Origin: Bacillota bacterium
GTDB taxonomy: Bacteria > Bacillota > DTU030 > DUMP01
Assembly: GCA_030154105.1 (NCBI GenBank)
Contig: JASKKP010000001.1
Coordinates: 1-64,000, forward strand
Length of the DNA: 64,000 bases
Direction: 5' to 3'
Both the position numbers and the translations under genes were made by a program. The notes under the pieces were generated by a model that saw only the letters and a list, made by a program, of their open reading frames with translations, searched no databases and was not told where the DNA came from. This document shows, piece by piece, positions 19,417 to 28,617 of the stretch. Positions within the stretch are counted from its first letter, which is position 1. Every line of letters starts with the position of its first letter.

Positions 19417-20466
19417 ATGCGGCAGCCTTCTGCCCTGGACATCGAACGGCACAGCCTGTTTCGCCTGCACAAGATCGACCAGCTCATTCGCCAAAAAACG
19501 TATCCCAATGTTCCGCTTCTCAGCCGCTACCTGGAGGTGAGCACCCGTACCATTGAGCGAGACTTGGAGTTTTTGCGCGATCGCCTGGGCGCACCACTTA
19601 AGTACGACGCCAAACGGCGCGGCTATTTCTATACCCATGATGGTTTTTCTTTGCCCCGCCTTAAGCTTACCGAAGGCGAGCTGGTCGCCCTTTACTTGGG
19701 GCATAAACTCCTCAGCCAGTACAAAGGCACGCCGTACGAAGCGGCCATCGCCCAGGCCTTTGCCAAACTGCGGATGTTTCTTCCCGATAGTGTAGAGGTG
19801 GACTTTGCGGAGGTCGACGGGTTTCTTTCTTTTGCCGTGGAGCCGCTCAGAGGCGATGAGGAACTCCTGGCGGCCCGCTTCCAAGAAGTGATACAGGCGA
19901 TCCATGAACATGAGACCTTGGAGATCACTTACTATACGGCCAGCCGCAACGCCCAGACCGAGCGCCTGGTGGACCCATACCACCTGCGCTCGTACCATGG
20001 GGCCTGGTACCTGATCGCGTACTGCCACAGCCGGCGCGAAGTGCGCATCTTTGCTCTGGACCGGGTGCGCTCGCTGCGCCGCACAGGCCGGCATTTTAAA
20101 ATCCCCGCAGGGTTTTCTCTGGAAGAGTATCTGGGCTACAGCCTGGGAATCGAACGGGGGCAGGAGCCGCGGGAGGTAGTTATCCGCTTCGACGCCGAGC
20201 AGGCGCGGTGGGTTAGAGAACGCCAGTGGCACCCTAGCCAAAAACTCACGCCGCTTCCCGACGGCTCGCTCCTCTTTAAGGTTACGGTAAGCGGCCTGGG
20301 CGAAGTAAAGCGCTGGGTGCTCGGTTTCGGCTGCCATGCCGAGGTACTGGCTCCGGAGGAACTGCGGCAGGCCGTCGCCCGCGAAGTGGCCGAGCTGGCC
20401 GGTAAGTACGGGGAATACCGGCCGACGGGACAAAGCCCAGGGCGCCCGGCAGCAGGCACCATTTAA
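19417..20466 (+). CDS. WYL-domain helix-turn-helix transcriptional regulator
   Basis: HTH YLEVSTRTIERDLEFLRDRLGAPLKYD, WYL region YHLRSYHGAWYLIAYCHSRREVRIFALDRV. Confidence 0.9.
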   Translation: MRQPSALDIERHSLFRLHKIDQLIRQKTYPNVPLLSRYLEVSTRTIERDLEFLRDRLGAPLKYDAKRRGYFYTHDGFSLPRLKLTEGELVALYLGHKLLSQYKGTPYEAAIAQAFAKLRMFLPDSVEVDFAEVDGFLSFAVEPLRGDEELLAARFQEVIQAIHEHETLEITYYTASRNAQTERLVDPYHLRSYHGAWYLIAYCHSRREVRIFALDRVRSLRRTGRHFKIPAGFSLEEYLGYSLGIERGQEPREVVIRFDAEQARWVRERQWHPSQKLTPLPDGSLLFKVTVSGLGEVKRWVLGFGCHAEVLAPEELRQAVAREVAELAGKYGEYRPTGQSPGRPAAGTI

Positions 20467-20521
20467 GAGCGGGGAGAATAGAGTAGGCGTGGAAAGAACC
20501 CTGGAAAAGGGGGCGAGTCCT

Positions 20522-20746
20522 ATGGCCGAAAGGTACGGCCCGGCTTACGAAGCGTACGGTTCGGCCGACCCGGTCTTTGCCGGCCACATGCAAGCCCTTG
20601 TGGGGCAAGTGGTAGATGCCGCCACTTGGGCCGGTACCGTGCAGGGCACCCTGGTCGACGTCTTTCCCGACCATCTCCTGATCCAGACGCCTTCGGCCCG
20701 CTACCACGTGCGGCTTAAAGCCATCGCCTTTGTGCGGGCCATGTAG
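20522..20746 (+). CDS. small DUF2642/YuzF-like protein
   Basis: VGQVVDAATWAGTVQGTLVDVFPDHLLIQTPSARYHVRLKAIAFVRAM; internal start in ORF 20336..20746. Confidence 0.6.
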   Translation: MAERYGPAYEAYGSADPVFAGHMQALVGQVVDAATWAGTVQGTLVDVFPDHLLIQTPSARYHVRLKAIAFVRAM

Positions 20747-20749
20747 ATA

Positions 20750-20785
20750 CGGCCCGGGGTTTCGGCGAAACCCCGGGTTTTCTGC
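20750..20785 (+). terminator. Rho-independent terminator
   Basis: GGCCCGGGGTTTcggcGAAACCCCGGGTTTTC. Confidence 0.7.
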
Positions 20786-20975
20786 TGCTTCGAGGAGAGG
20801 GGCGGGCGCAGCCGGGTGGGGGCCCTGGCGACTGGATTGTCTTACCGGGCGCCGCATTACAATCTGGCCCGCCAGGAGGTACGGGCAGAGAAGGGCGGCA
20901 TACATACGTAGGTGTCAGGAGGAGGGACGAAAATGGCTGTTGGGAACGGCCAGGCACTAACGAAAAAGCAACCGA

Positions 20976-21389
20976 TCACGGCTGCTTTTCGCTTATTCCC
21001 AAATATTGCTTCAGAGCACTTTGCAGTAAGTGAGAGAAATTTACGTTGTGCGCCTGGGCCAGGTCGTCGAGCCATTTGGGTATGGTCAAGGTTTTCTTGA
21101 CGGCCCGTTGCTCCATTTCGTCTCGGAAAGGCGGCATCCACACTTCGACGAGCACGACGACCTGATTGGGCTCCACTTTTATTTTGCCGGCGGGAGTAGG
21201 CTCTGGAATAGGGTAGCCGTTCTGTTCTAAGCCGTAGAGGTGAAGGGCCAGTGCTTCTTTAGCCATGCGCAGCGCTTCTTCGTCATTGTCGCCACACGTA
21301 AAGCACCCTGGAAGGTCGGGAAACTCTACCGAGATGCCGTCCTCGGCGTAATCAAAGATTGCAGGAAAGATGTATCTGTCTTTTGCCAT
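20976..21389 (-). CDS. hicB: HicB-family antitoxin with C-terminal RHH-like domain
   Basis: IFDYAEDGISVEFPDLPGCFTCGDNDEEALRMAKEAL plus TLTIPKWLDDLAQAHNVNFSHLLQSALKQYL. Confidence 0.88.
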   Translation of the reverse strand: MAKDRYIFPAIFDYAEDGISVEFPDLPGCFTCGDNDEEALRMAKEALALHLYGLEQNGYPIPEPTPAGKIKVEPNQVVVLVEVWMPPFRDEMEQRAVKKTLTIPKWLDDLAQAHNVNFSHLLQSALKQYLGISEKQP

Positions 21390-21421
21390 GACCTGGGCCT
21401 CCTTTCTCAGAATGAGAGGCA

Positions 21422-21616
21422 TTACTCCTCCAAACCTGCTTGTTTAAGTATGTTCCTAACTGTCTTGATCGGCAGGTTTTTTCTTGGGTGAGGGATGGTC
21501 ACTAAGCCCTGTTTTGTCGGGTGCTTAAATTGATGGTGGCTGCCACTGATCCTATCAAGCACCCAACCAGCTTTTTGGACCATGCGGATTAGCTCCCTCG
21601 ACGAGTATGTTTTCAC
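21422..21616 (-). CDS. hicA: HicA-family toxin
   Basis: SSRELIRMVQKAGWVLDRISGSHHQFKHPTKQGLVTIPHPRKNLPIKTVRNILKQAGL. Confidence 0.9.
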   Translation of the reverse strand: MKTYSSRELIRMVQKAGWVLDRISGSHHQFKHPTKQGLVTIPHPRKNLPIKTVRNILKQAGLEE

Positions 21617-21637
21617 TCACCCTCACCTCTCAACCAG

Positions 21638-21666
21638 ATTATAATACGTATGAATACACGTATCAA
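21638..21666 (-). promoter_or_regulatory. hicAB promoter with overlapping palindromic operator
   Basis: Minus strand TTGATA-N17-TATAAT; spacer carries ATACGT-N8-ACGTAT inverted repeat (21644-21663). Confidence 0.75.
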
Positions 21667-21898
21667 TAAAGAAGGCAAGGTTATGTGAATCGGGAGTTCT
21701 TCCACACCCCTGAGGATTCCTGGTCTGGCGGTCCCCGAGGATTACCCGGGGCCGGCTCAGCGGTACAGCTACAACCCTGGGCCGCTAAAACCCAGAAACT
21801 TCTGGCGGGGAGAGGAGGATTTCCTTCCCTGCGTGTGGAAATCTGTATCAAAATCTCGAAAAGAGGTCCGGCCCAATAAACCAAAGGGGGTTGTACGG

Positions 21899-22219
21899 GT
21901 GGCCCTGGCTGACCTGGACGTGCAAGTGAACCTCTATCGGGACGGGGAGAAGTTTTTCGACCTGCTAAAGGCCGTGCTGCGCGAGTGGCACAAATCTCCC
22001 TGGCCCCATGAGCAAGAGCGTGCGGAGTACGCCAAAACTCTTTTTGCCGAGGCGCTGGCGGTGTACCAAAATTACCTGGCCCGGGCACGGGAAAAAGTGG
22101 CCGGTGGGTATGCCACGCCGGCCGATCAAAAACTCTTGGAGCGCATGGAGGAACGTTTTAACTACTGGCAGGGGAAGTTCCAGGAGCTGACCGGCCAAAA
22201 AGAGCCTACCTGTTCCTGA
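21899..22219 (+). CDS. hypothetical helical protein
   Basis: GTG start preceded by AAAGGGGG; charged coiled-coil-like sequence; clean intergenic placement. Confidence 0.6.
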   Translation: MALADLDVQVNLYRDGEKFFDLLKAVLREWHKSPWPHEQERAEYAKTLFAEALAVYQNYLARAREKVAGGYATPADQKLLERMEERFNYWQGKFQELTGQKEPTCS

Positions 22220-22220
22220 T

Positions 22221-22253
22221 GAGACGGCCCGGAAAGCCCGGGCCGTCTTTGCC
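22221..22253 (+). terminator. Rho-independent terminator
   Basis: GACGGCCCGGaaagCCCGGGCCGTCTTT. Confidence 0.65.
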
Positions 22254-22287
22254 CTCGGCGCTAGAGGATGGAGGTTTGTTAGGCGTG

Positions 22288-22863
22288 ATGGATGCAGGTC
22301 GAGAACTGGAAAGGGACGCGGAACTTACGGAATTGGTGCGGGCCGCCCATGCGGCCGGGGCAACGCAGGCCGTGCTCATTCCGGCAGCGGCGGTAGAAGT
22401 TGACGAGCGGGTGCGGCTCAAGTGCCAGGTACCGCTTTGCGCGAATTACGGGCGGCGCCTCCTCTGCCCGCCTAACCTGCCGCCGGTGGCTGTTGTGCGG
22501 GAAATCGTCCGGCGCTACCGGGAGGCCCTTCTTCTAACCGTCCGTACTCCTCTTACGGGGAGCGAGGCGGAAAAACGTCGGGCCGCCCATGCGGCCGCGC
22601 TCCGGCTGCACCGCGCCGTGAATGCCGTGGAACGGGCGGCTCTACCGCACTTTCCCTTGGCCGCAGGCTTCATCGGCGGGGAGTGCTGGTTGTGCGAGGA
22701 GTGCGTTGGACCCGGCGGCACCTGCCGCCATCCCTTCGAAGCGCGCCCGGCCATGGAAGGAATGGGGATGGATGTGGTTGCCCTTTGCCGGAAGGCCGGC
22801 GTGCCGCTCAAGTTCCCCGTGGAGGATGAAGTTACCTGGGTGGGACTGGTGTTGGTAAGGTAA
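22288..22863 (+). CDS. DUF2284 predicted metal-binding protein
   Basis: Cys-rich: CQVPLCANYGRRLLCPPNLPP...GECWLCEECVGPGGTCRHP; start placed after the terminator at 22221-22253. Confidence 0.82.
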   Translation: MDAGRELERDAELTELVRAAHAAGATQAVLIPAAAVEVDERVRLKCQVPLCANYGRRLLCPPNLPPVAVVREIVRRYREALLLTVRTPLTGSEAEKRRAAHAAALRLHRAVNAVERAALPHFPLAAGFIGGECWLCEECVGPGGTCRHPFEARPAMEGMGMDVVALCRKAGVPLKFPVEDEVTWVGLVLVR

Positions 22864-22879
22864 GAAGGGAGCGAAAGAA

Positions 22880-23173
22880 ATGCGCCAAGGTGCGTGGGCG
22901 AAATTCTGGGAGACGGTGCGCGGCGTTTTTCAGGGCTCTTTTGATTTTGGCGAGCGAGCAGTGGCCGTGCTGCGCAAGGAGGCTTTTGAGGAAAACGACA
23001 CCTTTCTCCTCCTCTGTTTTGCCGACCTCATCGGTATACCGGTGCCCACCTCTTATTACAGTATCGAACTTCTTCCCTACCTGGCTGAAGAGCTCGAGGG
23101 CTGGGAGAAGCGTATCTTGGAACGGAGGAGCGTGGTGGCGGAGAAGTTCGGCAAGCACGATTGGTGTTGCTGA
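22880..23173 (+). CDS. small protein ending in Cys-Cys-stop (cory-CC-star-like)
   Basis: Ends ...KFGKHDWCC*; IPVPTSYYSIELLPYLAEEL; directly upstream of ArsA-like ATPase. Confidence 0.6.
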   Translation: MRQGAWAKFWETVRGVFQGSFDFGERAVAVLRKEAFEENDTFLLLCFADLIGIPVPTSYYSIELLPYLAEELEGWEKRILERRSVVAEKFGKHDWCC

Positions 23174-23231
23174 GGGCTTGGGGAGGGGGAACACTCCGCA
23201 AGGGAATGCTGACAAGAGGAGGCTTTTTACC

Positions 23232-24194
23232 GTGGCGGCATCCTTATGGGATAAGAAGGCCCTCTTTTTCGGCGGTAAAGGCGGCGTGGGCAAAACTACC
23301 TGTGCGGCGGCGTTCGGGCTCCTGGCAGCGCAGCGCGGCCTGAAGACCCTGGTAGTTTCGACCGACCCGGCCCACAACTTGGGCGACATCTTTGCCGTCC
23401 ACATCAACGAGGAGGGCGAGCTTGCACCCAACCTTTGGGGCTACGAGATCGATCCGGCCAAGGAGAGCAGCCGCTATATTGCCCAGATCAAAGAGCAGCT
23501 CAAAAACGTGGTCAGCCCGGTAATTATGGAAGAAATAGAGCGGCAGGTGGAAGCGGCCTATTCTGCTCCCGGCTCGGAAGAGGCGGCCGTCTTCGACAAG
23601 TTCATCGATATGTTGGAGCGCCTGGACCGGGAGTTCGACCTCCTGATTTTCGACACCGCACCTACCGGGCACACCCTACGCCTGCTTTCCCTCCCGGAGC
23701 TTCTTGCCGCCTGGATCGACCGCCTGATCAAGCAGCGGGAAAAGGCCAACCGGCTGCTGGCCATGGCCGCCGTGGGTGCGCCGGACCTAAAAGATAGGGC
23801 GAACAGGGAAGATCCGGTTCTTTCCACCCTCAAACGCCGCCAGGAGCGTTTCGGCCGGGCGCGGGATTTCCTGGTGGACAGCCAGCAGGCGGCTTTTATC
23901 TTTGTCTTGAATGCGGAGAAGCTCCCCATACTGGAAACGAAGAAGGCGCTTTCGGTTTTAAAAAAGAATCACATTCCGGTGGGCGGCATTATCATCAACC
24001 GCCTCCTTCCCGAGACGGCCGCCGATGCGTTTTGGAGCCAGCGCAAAAGGCGCGAGGCCGAGTGCCTGGCCGAGATTGAAAGAAGCTTCGGCGACCTCAT
24101 CCTGGCGCGCCTGCCGCTTCTTCCGGACGACATCTACGGCCGGGCCGCCCTGGATCAGGTGGTGGCGCTGCTGGCCCGGCAATTAGCGGCGTGA
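23232..24194 (+). CDS. ArsA/GET3-family ATPase
   Basis: P-loop FFGGKGGVGKTTCAAAFGLL, STDPAHNLGDIF, FDTAPTGHTLRLLSLP; GTG start inside ORF 22890..24194. Confidence 0.92.
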   Translation: MAASLWDKKALFFGGKGGVGKTTCAAAFGLLAAQRGLKTLVVSTDPAHNLGDIFAVHINEEGELAPNLWGYEIDPAKESSRYIAQIKEQLKNVVSPVIMEEIERQVEAAYSAPGSEEAAVFDKFIDMLERLDREFDLLIFDTAPTGHTLRLLSLPELLAAWIDRLIKQREKANRLLAMAAVGAPDLKDRANREDPVLSTLKRRQERFGRARDFLVDSQQAAFIFVLNAEKLPILETKKALSVLKKNHIPVGGIIINRLLPETAADAFWSQRKRREAECLAEIERSFGDLILARLPLLPDDIYGRAALDQVVALLARQLAA

Positions 24195-24248
24195 GCGCGG
24201 TAGATGAGGAGAACCCATGGGCGGAACTACACCGAGGAGGAAAGCAAC

Positions 24249-24950
24249 GTGGAGATCGCCGAGCTTTTGCCGCCGCTTATCAAAGGGCGTTTCATCGCCC
24301 GCCCGAACCGCTTTCTTGCCCTGGTCGAGCTGGCCGGGCAGGAGGAGCGTGCCCATGTGGCGGACCCGGGGCGTCTTAAAGAGCTTTTGGTGCCCGGAGC
24401 CGGCGTGTATGTGGCGCCGGCCGAGCGGCCAGGGCGCCGCACCGCATATGACCTGCGCCTGGTGGAGGGGCCAGCGGGGTTGGTGGCGGTGGACAGCCGG
24501 GTGCCCAACCGCCTGGTGGGGCGGGCGCTGGCCGCCGGGATATGGCCCGAGTTCGCCGGTTATGCCTGCCTGAAGGAGGAGCCCCACGCGGGCGGCGGCC
24601 GTTTCGACTTCCTGCTTACGGGTGGCCGGCGGCCGGACTGCTATATTGAGGTGAAGGGCTGTACCTTGGTGGCCGGTGGTACGGCCCTTTTTCCCGATGC
24701 GCCTACGGCCCGGGGTGCGCGCCACATGCGCGAACTGGCGGCGCTGGCCCAAAGCGGGCGGCGAGCGGCGGTGGTCTTTGTCATCCAGCGCGCTGATGCC
24801 ACCGCCTTCCGCCCCCACGCGGCGCTGGACCCGCTATTTACTGCGGAGCTCCGGGAAGCGGCGGCGAAAGGAGTAGAAGTCCGGGCCTTTCGCTGCCGCG
24901 TGAGCACTGCTGCCATCGCCCTAGACCGGGAAGTGCCCATCTGCCTTTGA
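24249..24950 (+). CDS. sfsA: DNA/RNA nuclease SfsA (sugar fermentation stimulation protein)
   Basis: RFIARPNRFLALVEL, HVADPGRLKELLVPGAGVYV, DFLLTG, YIEVKGCTLV..FPDAPTARGARH. Confidence 0.94.
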   Translation: MEIAELLPPLIKGRFIARPNRFLALVELAGQEERAHVADPGRLKELLVPGAGVYVAPAERPGRRTAYDLRLVEGPAGLVAVDSRVPNRLVGRALAAGIWPEFAGYACLKEEPHAGGGRFDFLLTGGRRPDCYIEVKGCTLVAGGTALFPDAPTARGARHMRELAALAQSGRRAAVVFVIQRADATAFRPHAALDPLFTAELREAAAKGVEVRAFRCRVSTAAIALDREVPICL

Positions 24951-25110
24951 GGCCGGTGCCCTCGCTTTCTCCGCCGGCCCATGCGTTGCCGAGGGAAGCT
25001 CTTCATCGGCCTTAGGAGAATGCCTCCTCCGGGGGAGGAATTTACGGCCCGGGCGTCTAAATCTACCGAGGCTGGTTACGAACGGCAGGGCCAGAAAGGA
25101 GACCTCGGAC

Positions 25111-28100
25111 GTGCCGAAGGGCGCCGTTTTCCGCTTTATTTTAGGGCGCGCCGGAACAGGCAAAACCTACACCTGTCTCAAGGCCATTGAGGATGTGCTC
25201 TTAAAGGAGGGCGAAGAAGGGCCTCCCCTTATTCTCTTGGTGCCGGAGCAGGCCGCCTTCCAGATGGAATATGCCCTTCTGACCGGAGGGCGGATTCAGG
25301 CTACCCACCGGGCGGAGGTTCTTAGTTTCCGCCGCCTGGCCCGGCGGGTGTTGACCGAGGCGGGTGGTGCCGCCCGGCCTTGGCTGGGCGAATTAGGGAA
25401 GCGCATGGTGCTCCGGTCCTTGATCCAGAAGCATAGGGAAAAACTTCTTCTTTTGGGGCACAGCGCCTCTACGCCCGGCTTTACCGAACGGCTGGCCCAG
25501 GCCTTAGCCGAGCTCAAACTCTACCGTATTTCCCCGGAAATGTTATCTATGTACCTTGCCGACCTTATCGCCCGGGGCGAAGGGCAGGGTCCGCTGGCGG
25601 GGAAGCTCCACGACCTGGCACTTCTGTACCGGGAACTGGAGGCTTTTCTTAAGCCGCGCTACACAGATCCGGAAGGTTATTTGTCCTATTTGGCCGCCCG
25701 CCTACCTGAGGCGGCTTCGCTCTACGGGGCGCGGGTGTGGGTGGACGGCTTCACCGGATTTACGCCGGAGGAGTACCGGGTACTGGCGGCCCTCCTCGTA
25801 GTGGCGGCACAGGTAGAGGTAACCCTCTGCCTCGATGCCGCGGAGCTCAACCGGCCGCCGGCCGAGACGGACCTCTTTTACCCCACGCGCGAAACCTATG
25901 ACAAACTGCTGGAGGTGGCCCACACCCAAGGAGCGCAGGTCTTACCGCCTCTGATCCTGGACGACCCCACGGCACTCCCGCCCCGCTTTGCCCAGGCCCC
26001 TGAGCTGGCCCATGTAGAGCGGTATTTCTTTTGCTACCCAACCCGGCCATGGGTAGGGGTTGCTCCCGGCCTCAAAGTGGTGGCGGCTGCCAACCGGCGG
26101 GCGGAAGTAGAGGCCGCCGCCAGGGAGATGCTGCGCCTGGCCCGGGAGGAGGGCCTGCGCTGGCGGGAGATGGCGCTGGTCGTGCGCGACCTAGAGCTCT
26201 ACCACGAACTAATTTCCACCGTGTTTGCCGATTACGGCATACCCTGCTTCATCGACCGCAAACGCCCTGTTCTGCACCACCCCCTGGCGCAGCTGGCGCT
26301 GGCGGCCTTCGAGGTGGTAACCGGCAACTGGTCCTATGAGGCCGTGTTCCGCTGTCTCAAGACCGACCTCTTCCCCTTCACCAGGGAAGAGGTGGATCGC
26401 CTGGAGAACTACGTTCTGGCCTTCGGCGTGCGCGGGCAAAACTGGCTCAAGGCCGAGCCTTGGGACTTTCACCTCAAGTTTGCCGAAGGAGAAGGAAGAG
26501 CGGCGGTTTGGGGCGACGTGGATTCCCTGCGCCGCCAGGTGGCGGCCTACTTTATGCCTCTTTGGCAGGAGTGCACCCGCGGCTCTACTACCGGTGTCTC
26601 CCTTACCACGGCCCTCTGGCGTTTCCTCGACGGGTTAAAGGTCGGCCAGACCCTCGAACGCTGGGCCGAGATGGCGCAGGAACAGGGAGATCTCACCGCT
26701 TTTCAGGAGCACAGCCAGGTTTGGGCGCGCTTCCTCGGCCTTTTAGACGAACTCGTCCTGGGCCTGGGCCAGACGCCGCTTACCCCCGCGGAGTACACGG
26801 AAATTCTGGCCAGCGGCCTGGAGAGCCTGCGCCTGGGATTGGTGCCGCCCAGCCTTGATCAGGTACTGGTAGGCGGCCTGGAGCGGTCTCGCCATCCCAA
26901 CGTACGCGCGGCCTTCGTCCTGGGGGTGAACGACGGTGTGCTTCCCGGGCGGGCCGGCGAGGATGCCATATTTACCGACCGGGAGCGGGAAGAGCTGGCC
27001 CAGGCCGGCCTGGAGCTTGCTCCTACCAGCCGCCGGCGGCAGTTTAGCGAGCAGTACCTTACCTATGTAGCCCTTACTCGGGGTAGCGAACGGCTCTGGG
27101 TGAGTTTTCCCCTGGCCGACGAAGAAGGCCGTGCCCTGGCCCCCTCCCGCATCCTTACGTGGCTGCGCGAGCTTTTCCCGGGCGTCAAGGAGACATACGC
27201 GGCGGCCGGGCCTACGGGGGACGTGGCTGAGGACTTGGATTTTCTTACCTCACCTGCGCAGGCCGCGGCGCACTTGGCCGGCCAGCTGCGCCTGGCACGG
27301 GCCGGCCGGCCCTTGAGTGCCGTTTGGCGGGCGGTTTACCAGTACCTTCTTTCTACGCCGGAAACCAGGGAGGCGGCGGAGCTGGCCCTCGGCGGCCTAA
27401 AACACCGAGGGCAGGTGGGGCCGCTCCCGGCGACCGTGGCGCGCCGCCTGTACGGCAACCCCATCCGTACCAGCGTTACCCGCCTGGAGGAATTTGCCAG
27501 CTGCCCCTTCAGCCACTTTGCCGTCCACGGGCTTAGGCTGGAAAGGCGGGCAGAGTTCGGGCTGGACCTCCCTTCTTTGGGGCTTTTCACCCACGGCATT
27601 CTGCGCGCCGTCACCGAACGCCTCCTCGCCGAAGGGCGCGACTTTTCTGCCCTGGACGCCGAGGAGGCGGCGGCCCTGGTAAAAGAAGAGGTGGAAAAGG
27701 CCGTGCCGGCGTTTGCCGGCGGCGTGCTCCTGAGTTCGCCGCGCTACGCCTACCTTACCCGGCGCCTTACCCGCTTGCTGAGCGGAGCGGTAGCCATCCT
27801 CGCCGAACAGACAAGGAAGGGATGGTTTCGTACCCGGGCGACCGAGCTCAGGTTTGGACTTCCAGGCGGCTTTCCCGGCTTGACCTTCACCCTTCCCGAC
27901 GGTACGGAACTCACCCTGGTGGGGCAGATCGACCGGCTGGATGTGGCTACCGGGGCGGACGGAAGGGTGTACGTAAGAATTGTGGATTATAAGAGCAGCG
28001 AACGGGCCCTGTCCCTTCCCGAGGTGTACCACGGCCTTTCCCTCCAGCTCTTGGTGTACCTCTTGGCAGTTCTGGCCGGAAGTGAGGCACTGGGACTGGC

Positions 28101-28617
28101 CGAGCCGGTGCCGGCCGGCATCTTCTACTTTACCTTGGGGGAACGCTTCCTCCGCGCGCGCGGGCCGCTTACGGCTGAGGAGGCGGCAGAGGGGCTCCTT
28201 AAAGAATTCCGGCTGGAAGGCTTGGTGCGGGGGGAAGAGGCGGCCGTCGAGCTCTTGGACCGGGATGCAGCTTGTGGGCGGCCGAGCATCATCTCTGCCG
28301 CTTTAAACAAAGACGGCACGCTGCGCCGGAGCGCCGGCACCATCGCCGCCGAAAACTTCGACCTGCTCCTTCGCTTTATCGGGGAAAAAGTCAAAGAACT
28401 GGGTACGGCCGCTCTGGCCGGCGAGGTGGCGGCGGCGCCGGTGAAGGCGGGGGGAGAGGCGGCGTGCCGGTACTGCGGCCTCCACGCCGTGTGCGGGTTC
28501 GACCCGCTCCTTCCCGGGAACTCCTACCGCGTGCTGCCCAAGCTTTCGGAGGAAGAGATCTGGCGGCGGGTTGCGGAATTTGTGGGAGGACGGGAGATGA
28601 AGCATGAAGGCCCCTAA
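25111..28617 (+). CDS. addB: ATP-dependent helicase/deoxyribonuclease subunit B
   Basis: GRAGTGKTYTCLKAI, LVPEQAAFQMEYAL, C-terminal nuclease VDYKSSE and Fe-S cysteines CRYCGLHAVC. Confidence 0.96.
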   Translation: MPKGAVFRFILGRAGTGKTYTCLKAIEDVLLKEGEEGPPLILLVPEQAAFQMEYALLTGGRIQATHRAEVLSFRRLARRVLTEAGGAARPWLGELGKRMVLRSLIQKHREKLLLLGHSASTPGFTERLAQALAELKLYRISPEMLSMYLADLIARGEGQGPLAGKLHDLALLYRELEAFLKPRYTDPEGYLSYLAARLPEAASLYGARVWVDGFTGFTPEEYRVLAALLVVAAQVEVTLCLDAAELNRPPAETDLFYPTRETYDKLLEVAHTQGAQVLPPLILDDPTALPPRFAQAPELAHVERYFFCYPTRPWVGVAPGLKVVAAANRRAEVEAAAREMLRLAREEGLRWREMALVVRDLELYHELISTVFADYGIPCFIDRKRPVLHHPLAQLALAAFEVVTGNWSYEAVFRCLKTDLFPFTREEVDRLENYVLAFGVRGQNWLKAEPWDFHLKFAEGEGRAAVWGDVDSLRRQVAAYFMPLWQECTRGSTTGVSLTTALWRFLDGLKVGQTLERWAEMAQEQGDLTAFQEHSQVWARFLGLLDELVLGLGQTPLTPAEYTEILASGLESLRLGLVPPSLDQVLVGGLERSRHPNVRAAFVLGVNDGVLPGRAGEDAIFTDREREELAQAGLELAPTSRRRQFSEQYLTYVALTRGSERLWVSFPLADEEGRALAPSRILTWLRELFPGVKETYAAAGPTGDVAEDLDFLTSPAQAAAHLAGQLRLARAGRPLSAVWRAVYQYLLSTPETREAAELALGGLKHRGQVGPLPATVARRLYGNPIRTSVTRLEEFASCPFSHFAVHGLRLERRAEFGLDLPSLGLFTHGILRAVTERLLAEGRDFSALDAEEAAALVKEEVEKAVPAFAGGVLLSSPRYAYLTRRLTRLLSGAVAILAEQTRKGWFRTRATELRFGLPGGFPGLTFTLPDGTELTLVGQIDRLDVATGADGRVYVRIVDYKSSERALSLPEVYHGLSLQLLVYLLAVLAGSEALGLAEPVPAGIFYFTLGERFLRARGPLTAEEAAEGLLKEFRLEGLVRGEEAAVELLDRDAACGRPSIISAALNKDGTLRRSAGTIAAENFDLLLRFIGEKVKELGTAALAGEVAAAPVKAGGEAACRYCGLHAVCGFDPLLPGNSYRVLPKLSEEEIWRRVAEFVGGREMKHEGP

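Noticed and set aside
19114-20433. 439-aa minus-strand ORF opposite the WYL regulator
   Set aside because: Antisense shadow of a clearly recognisable WYL/HTH protein
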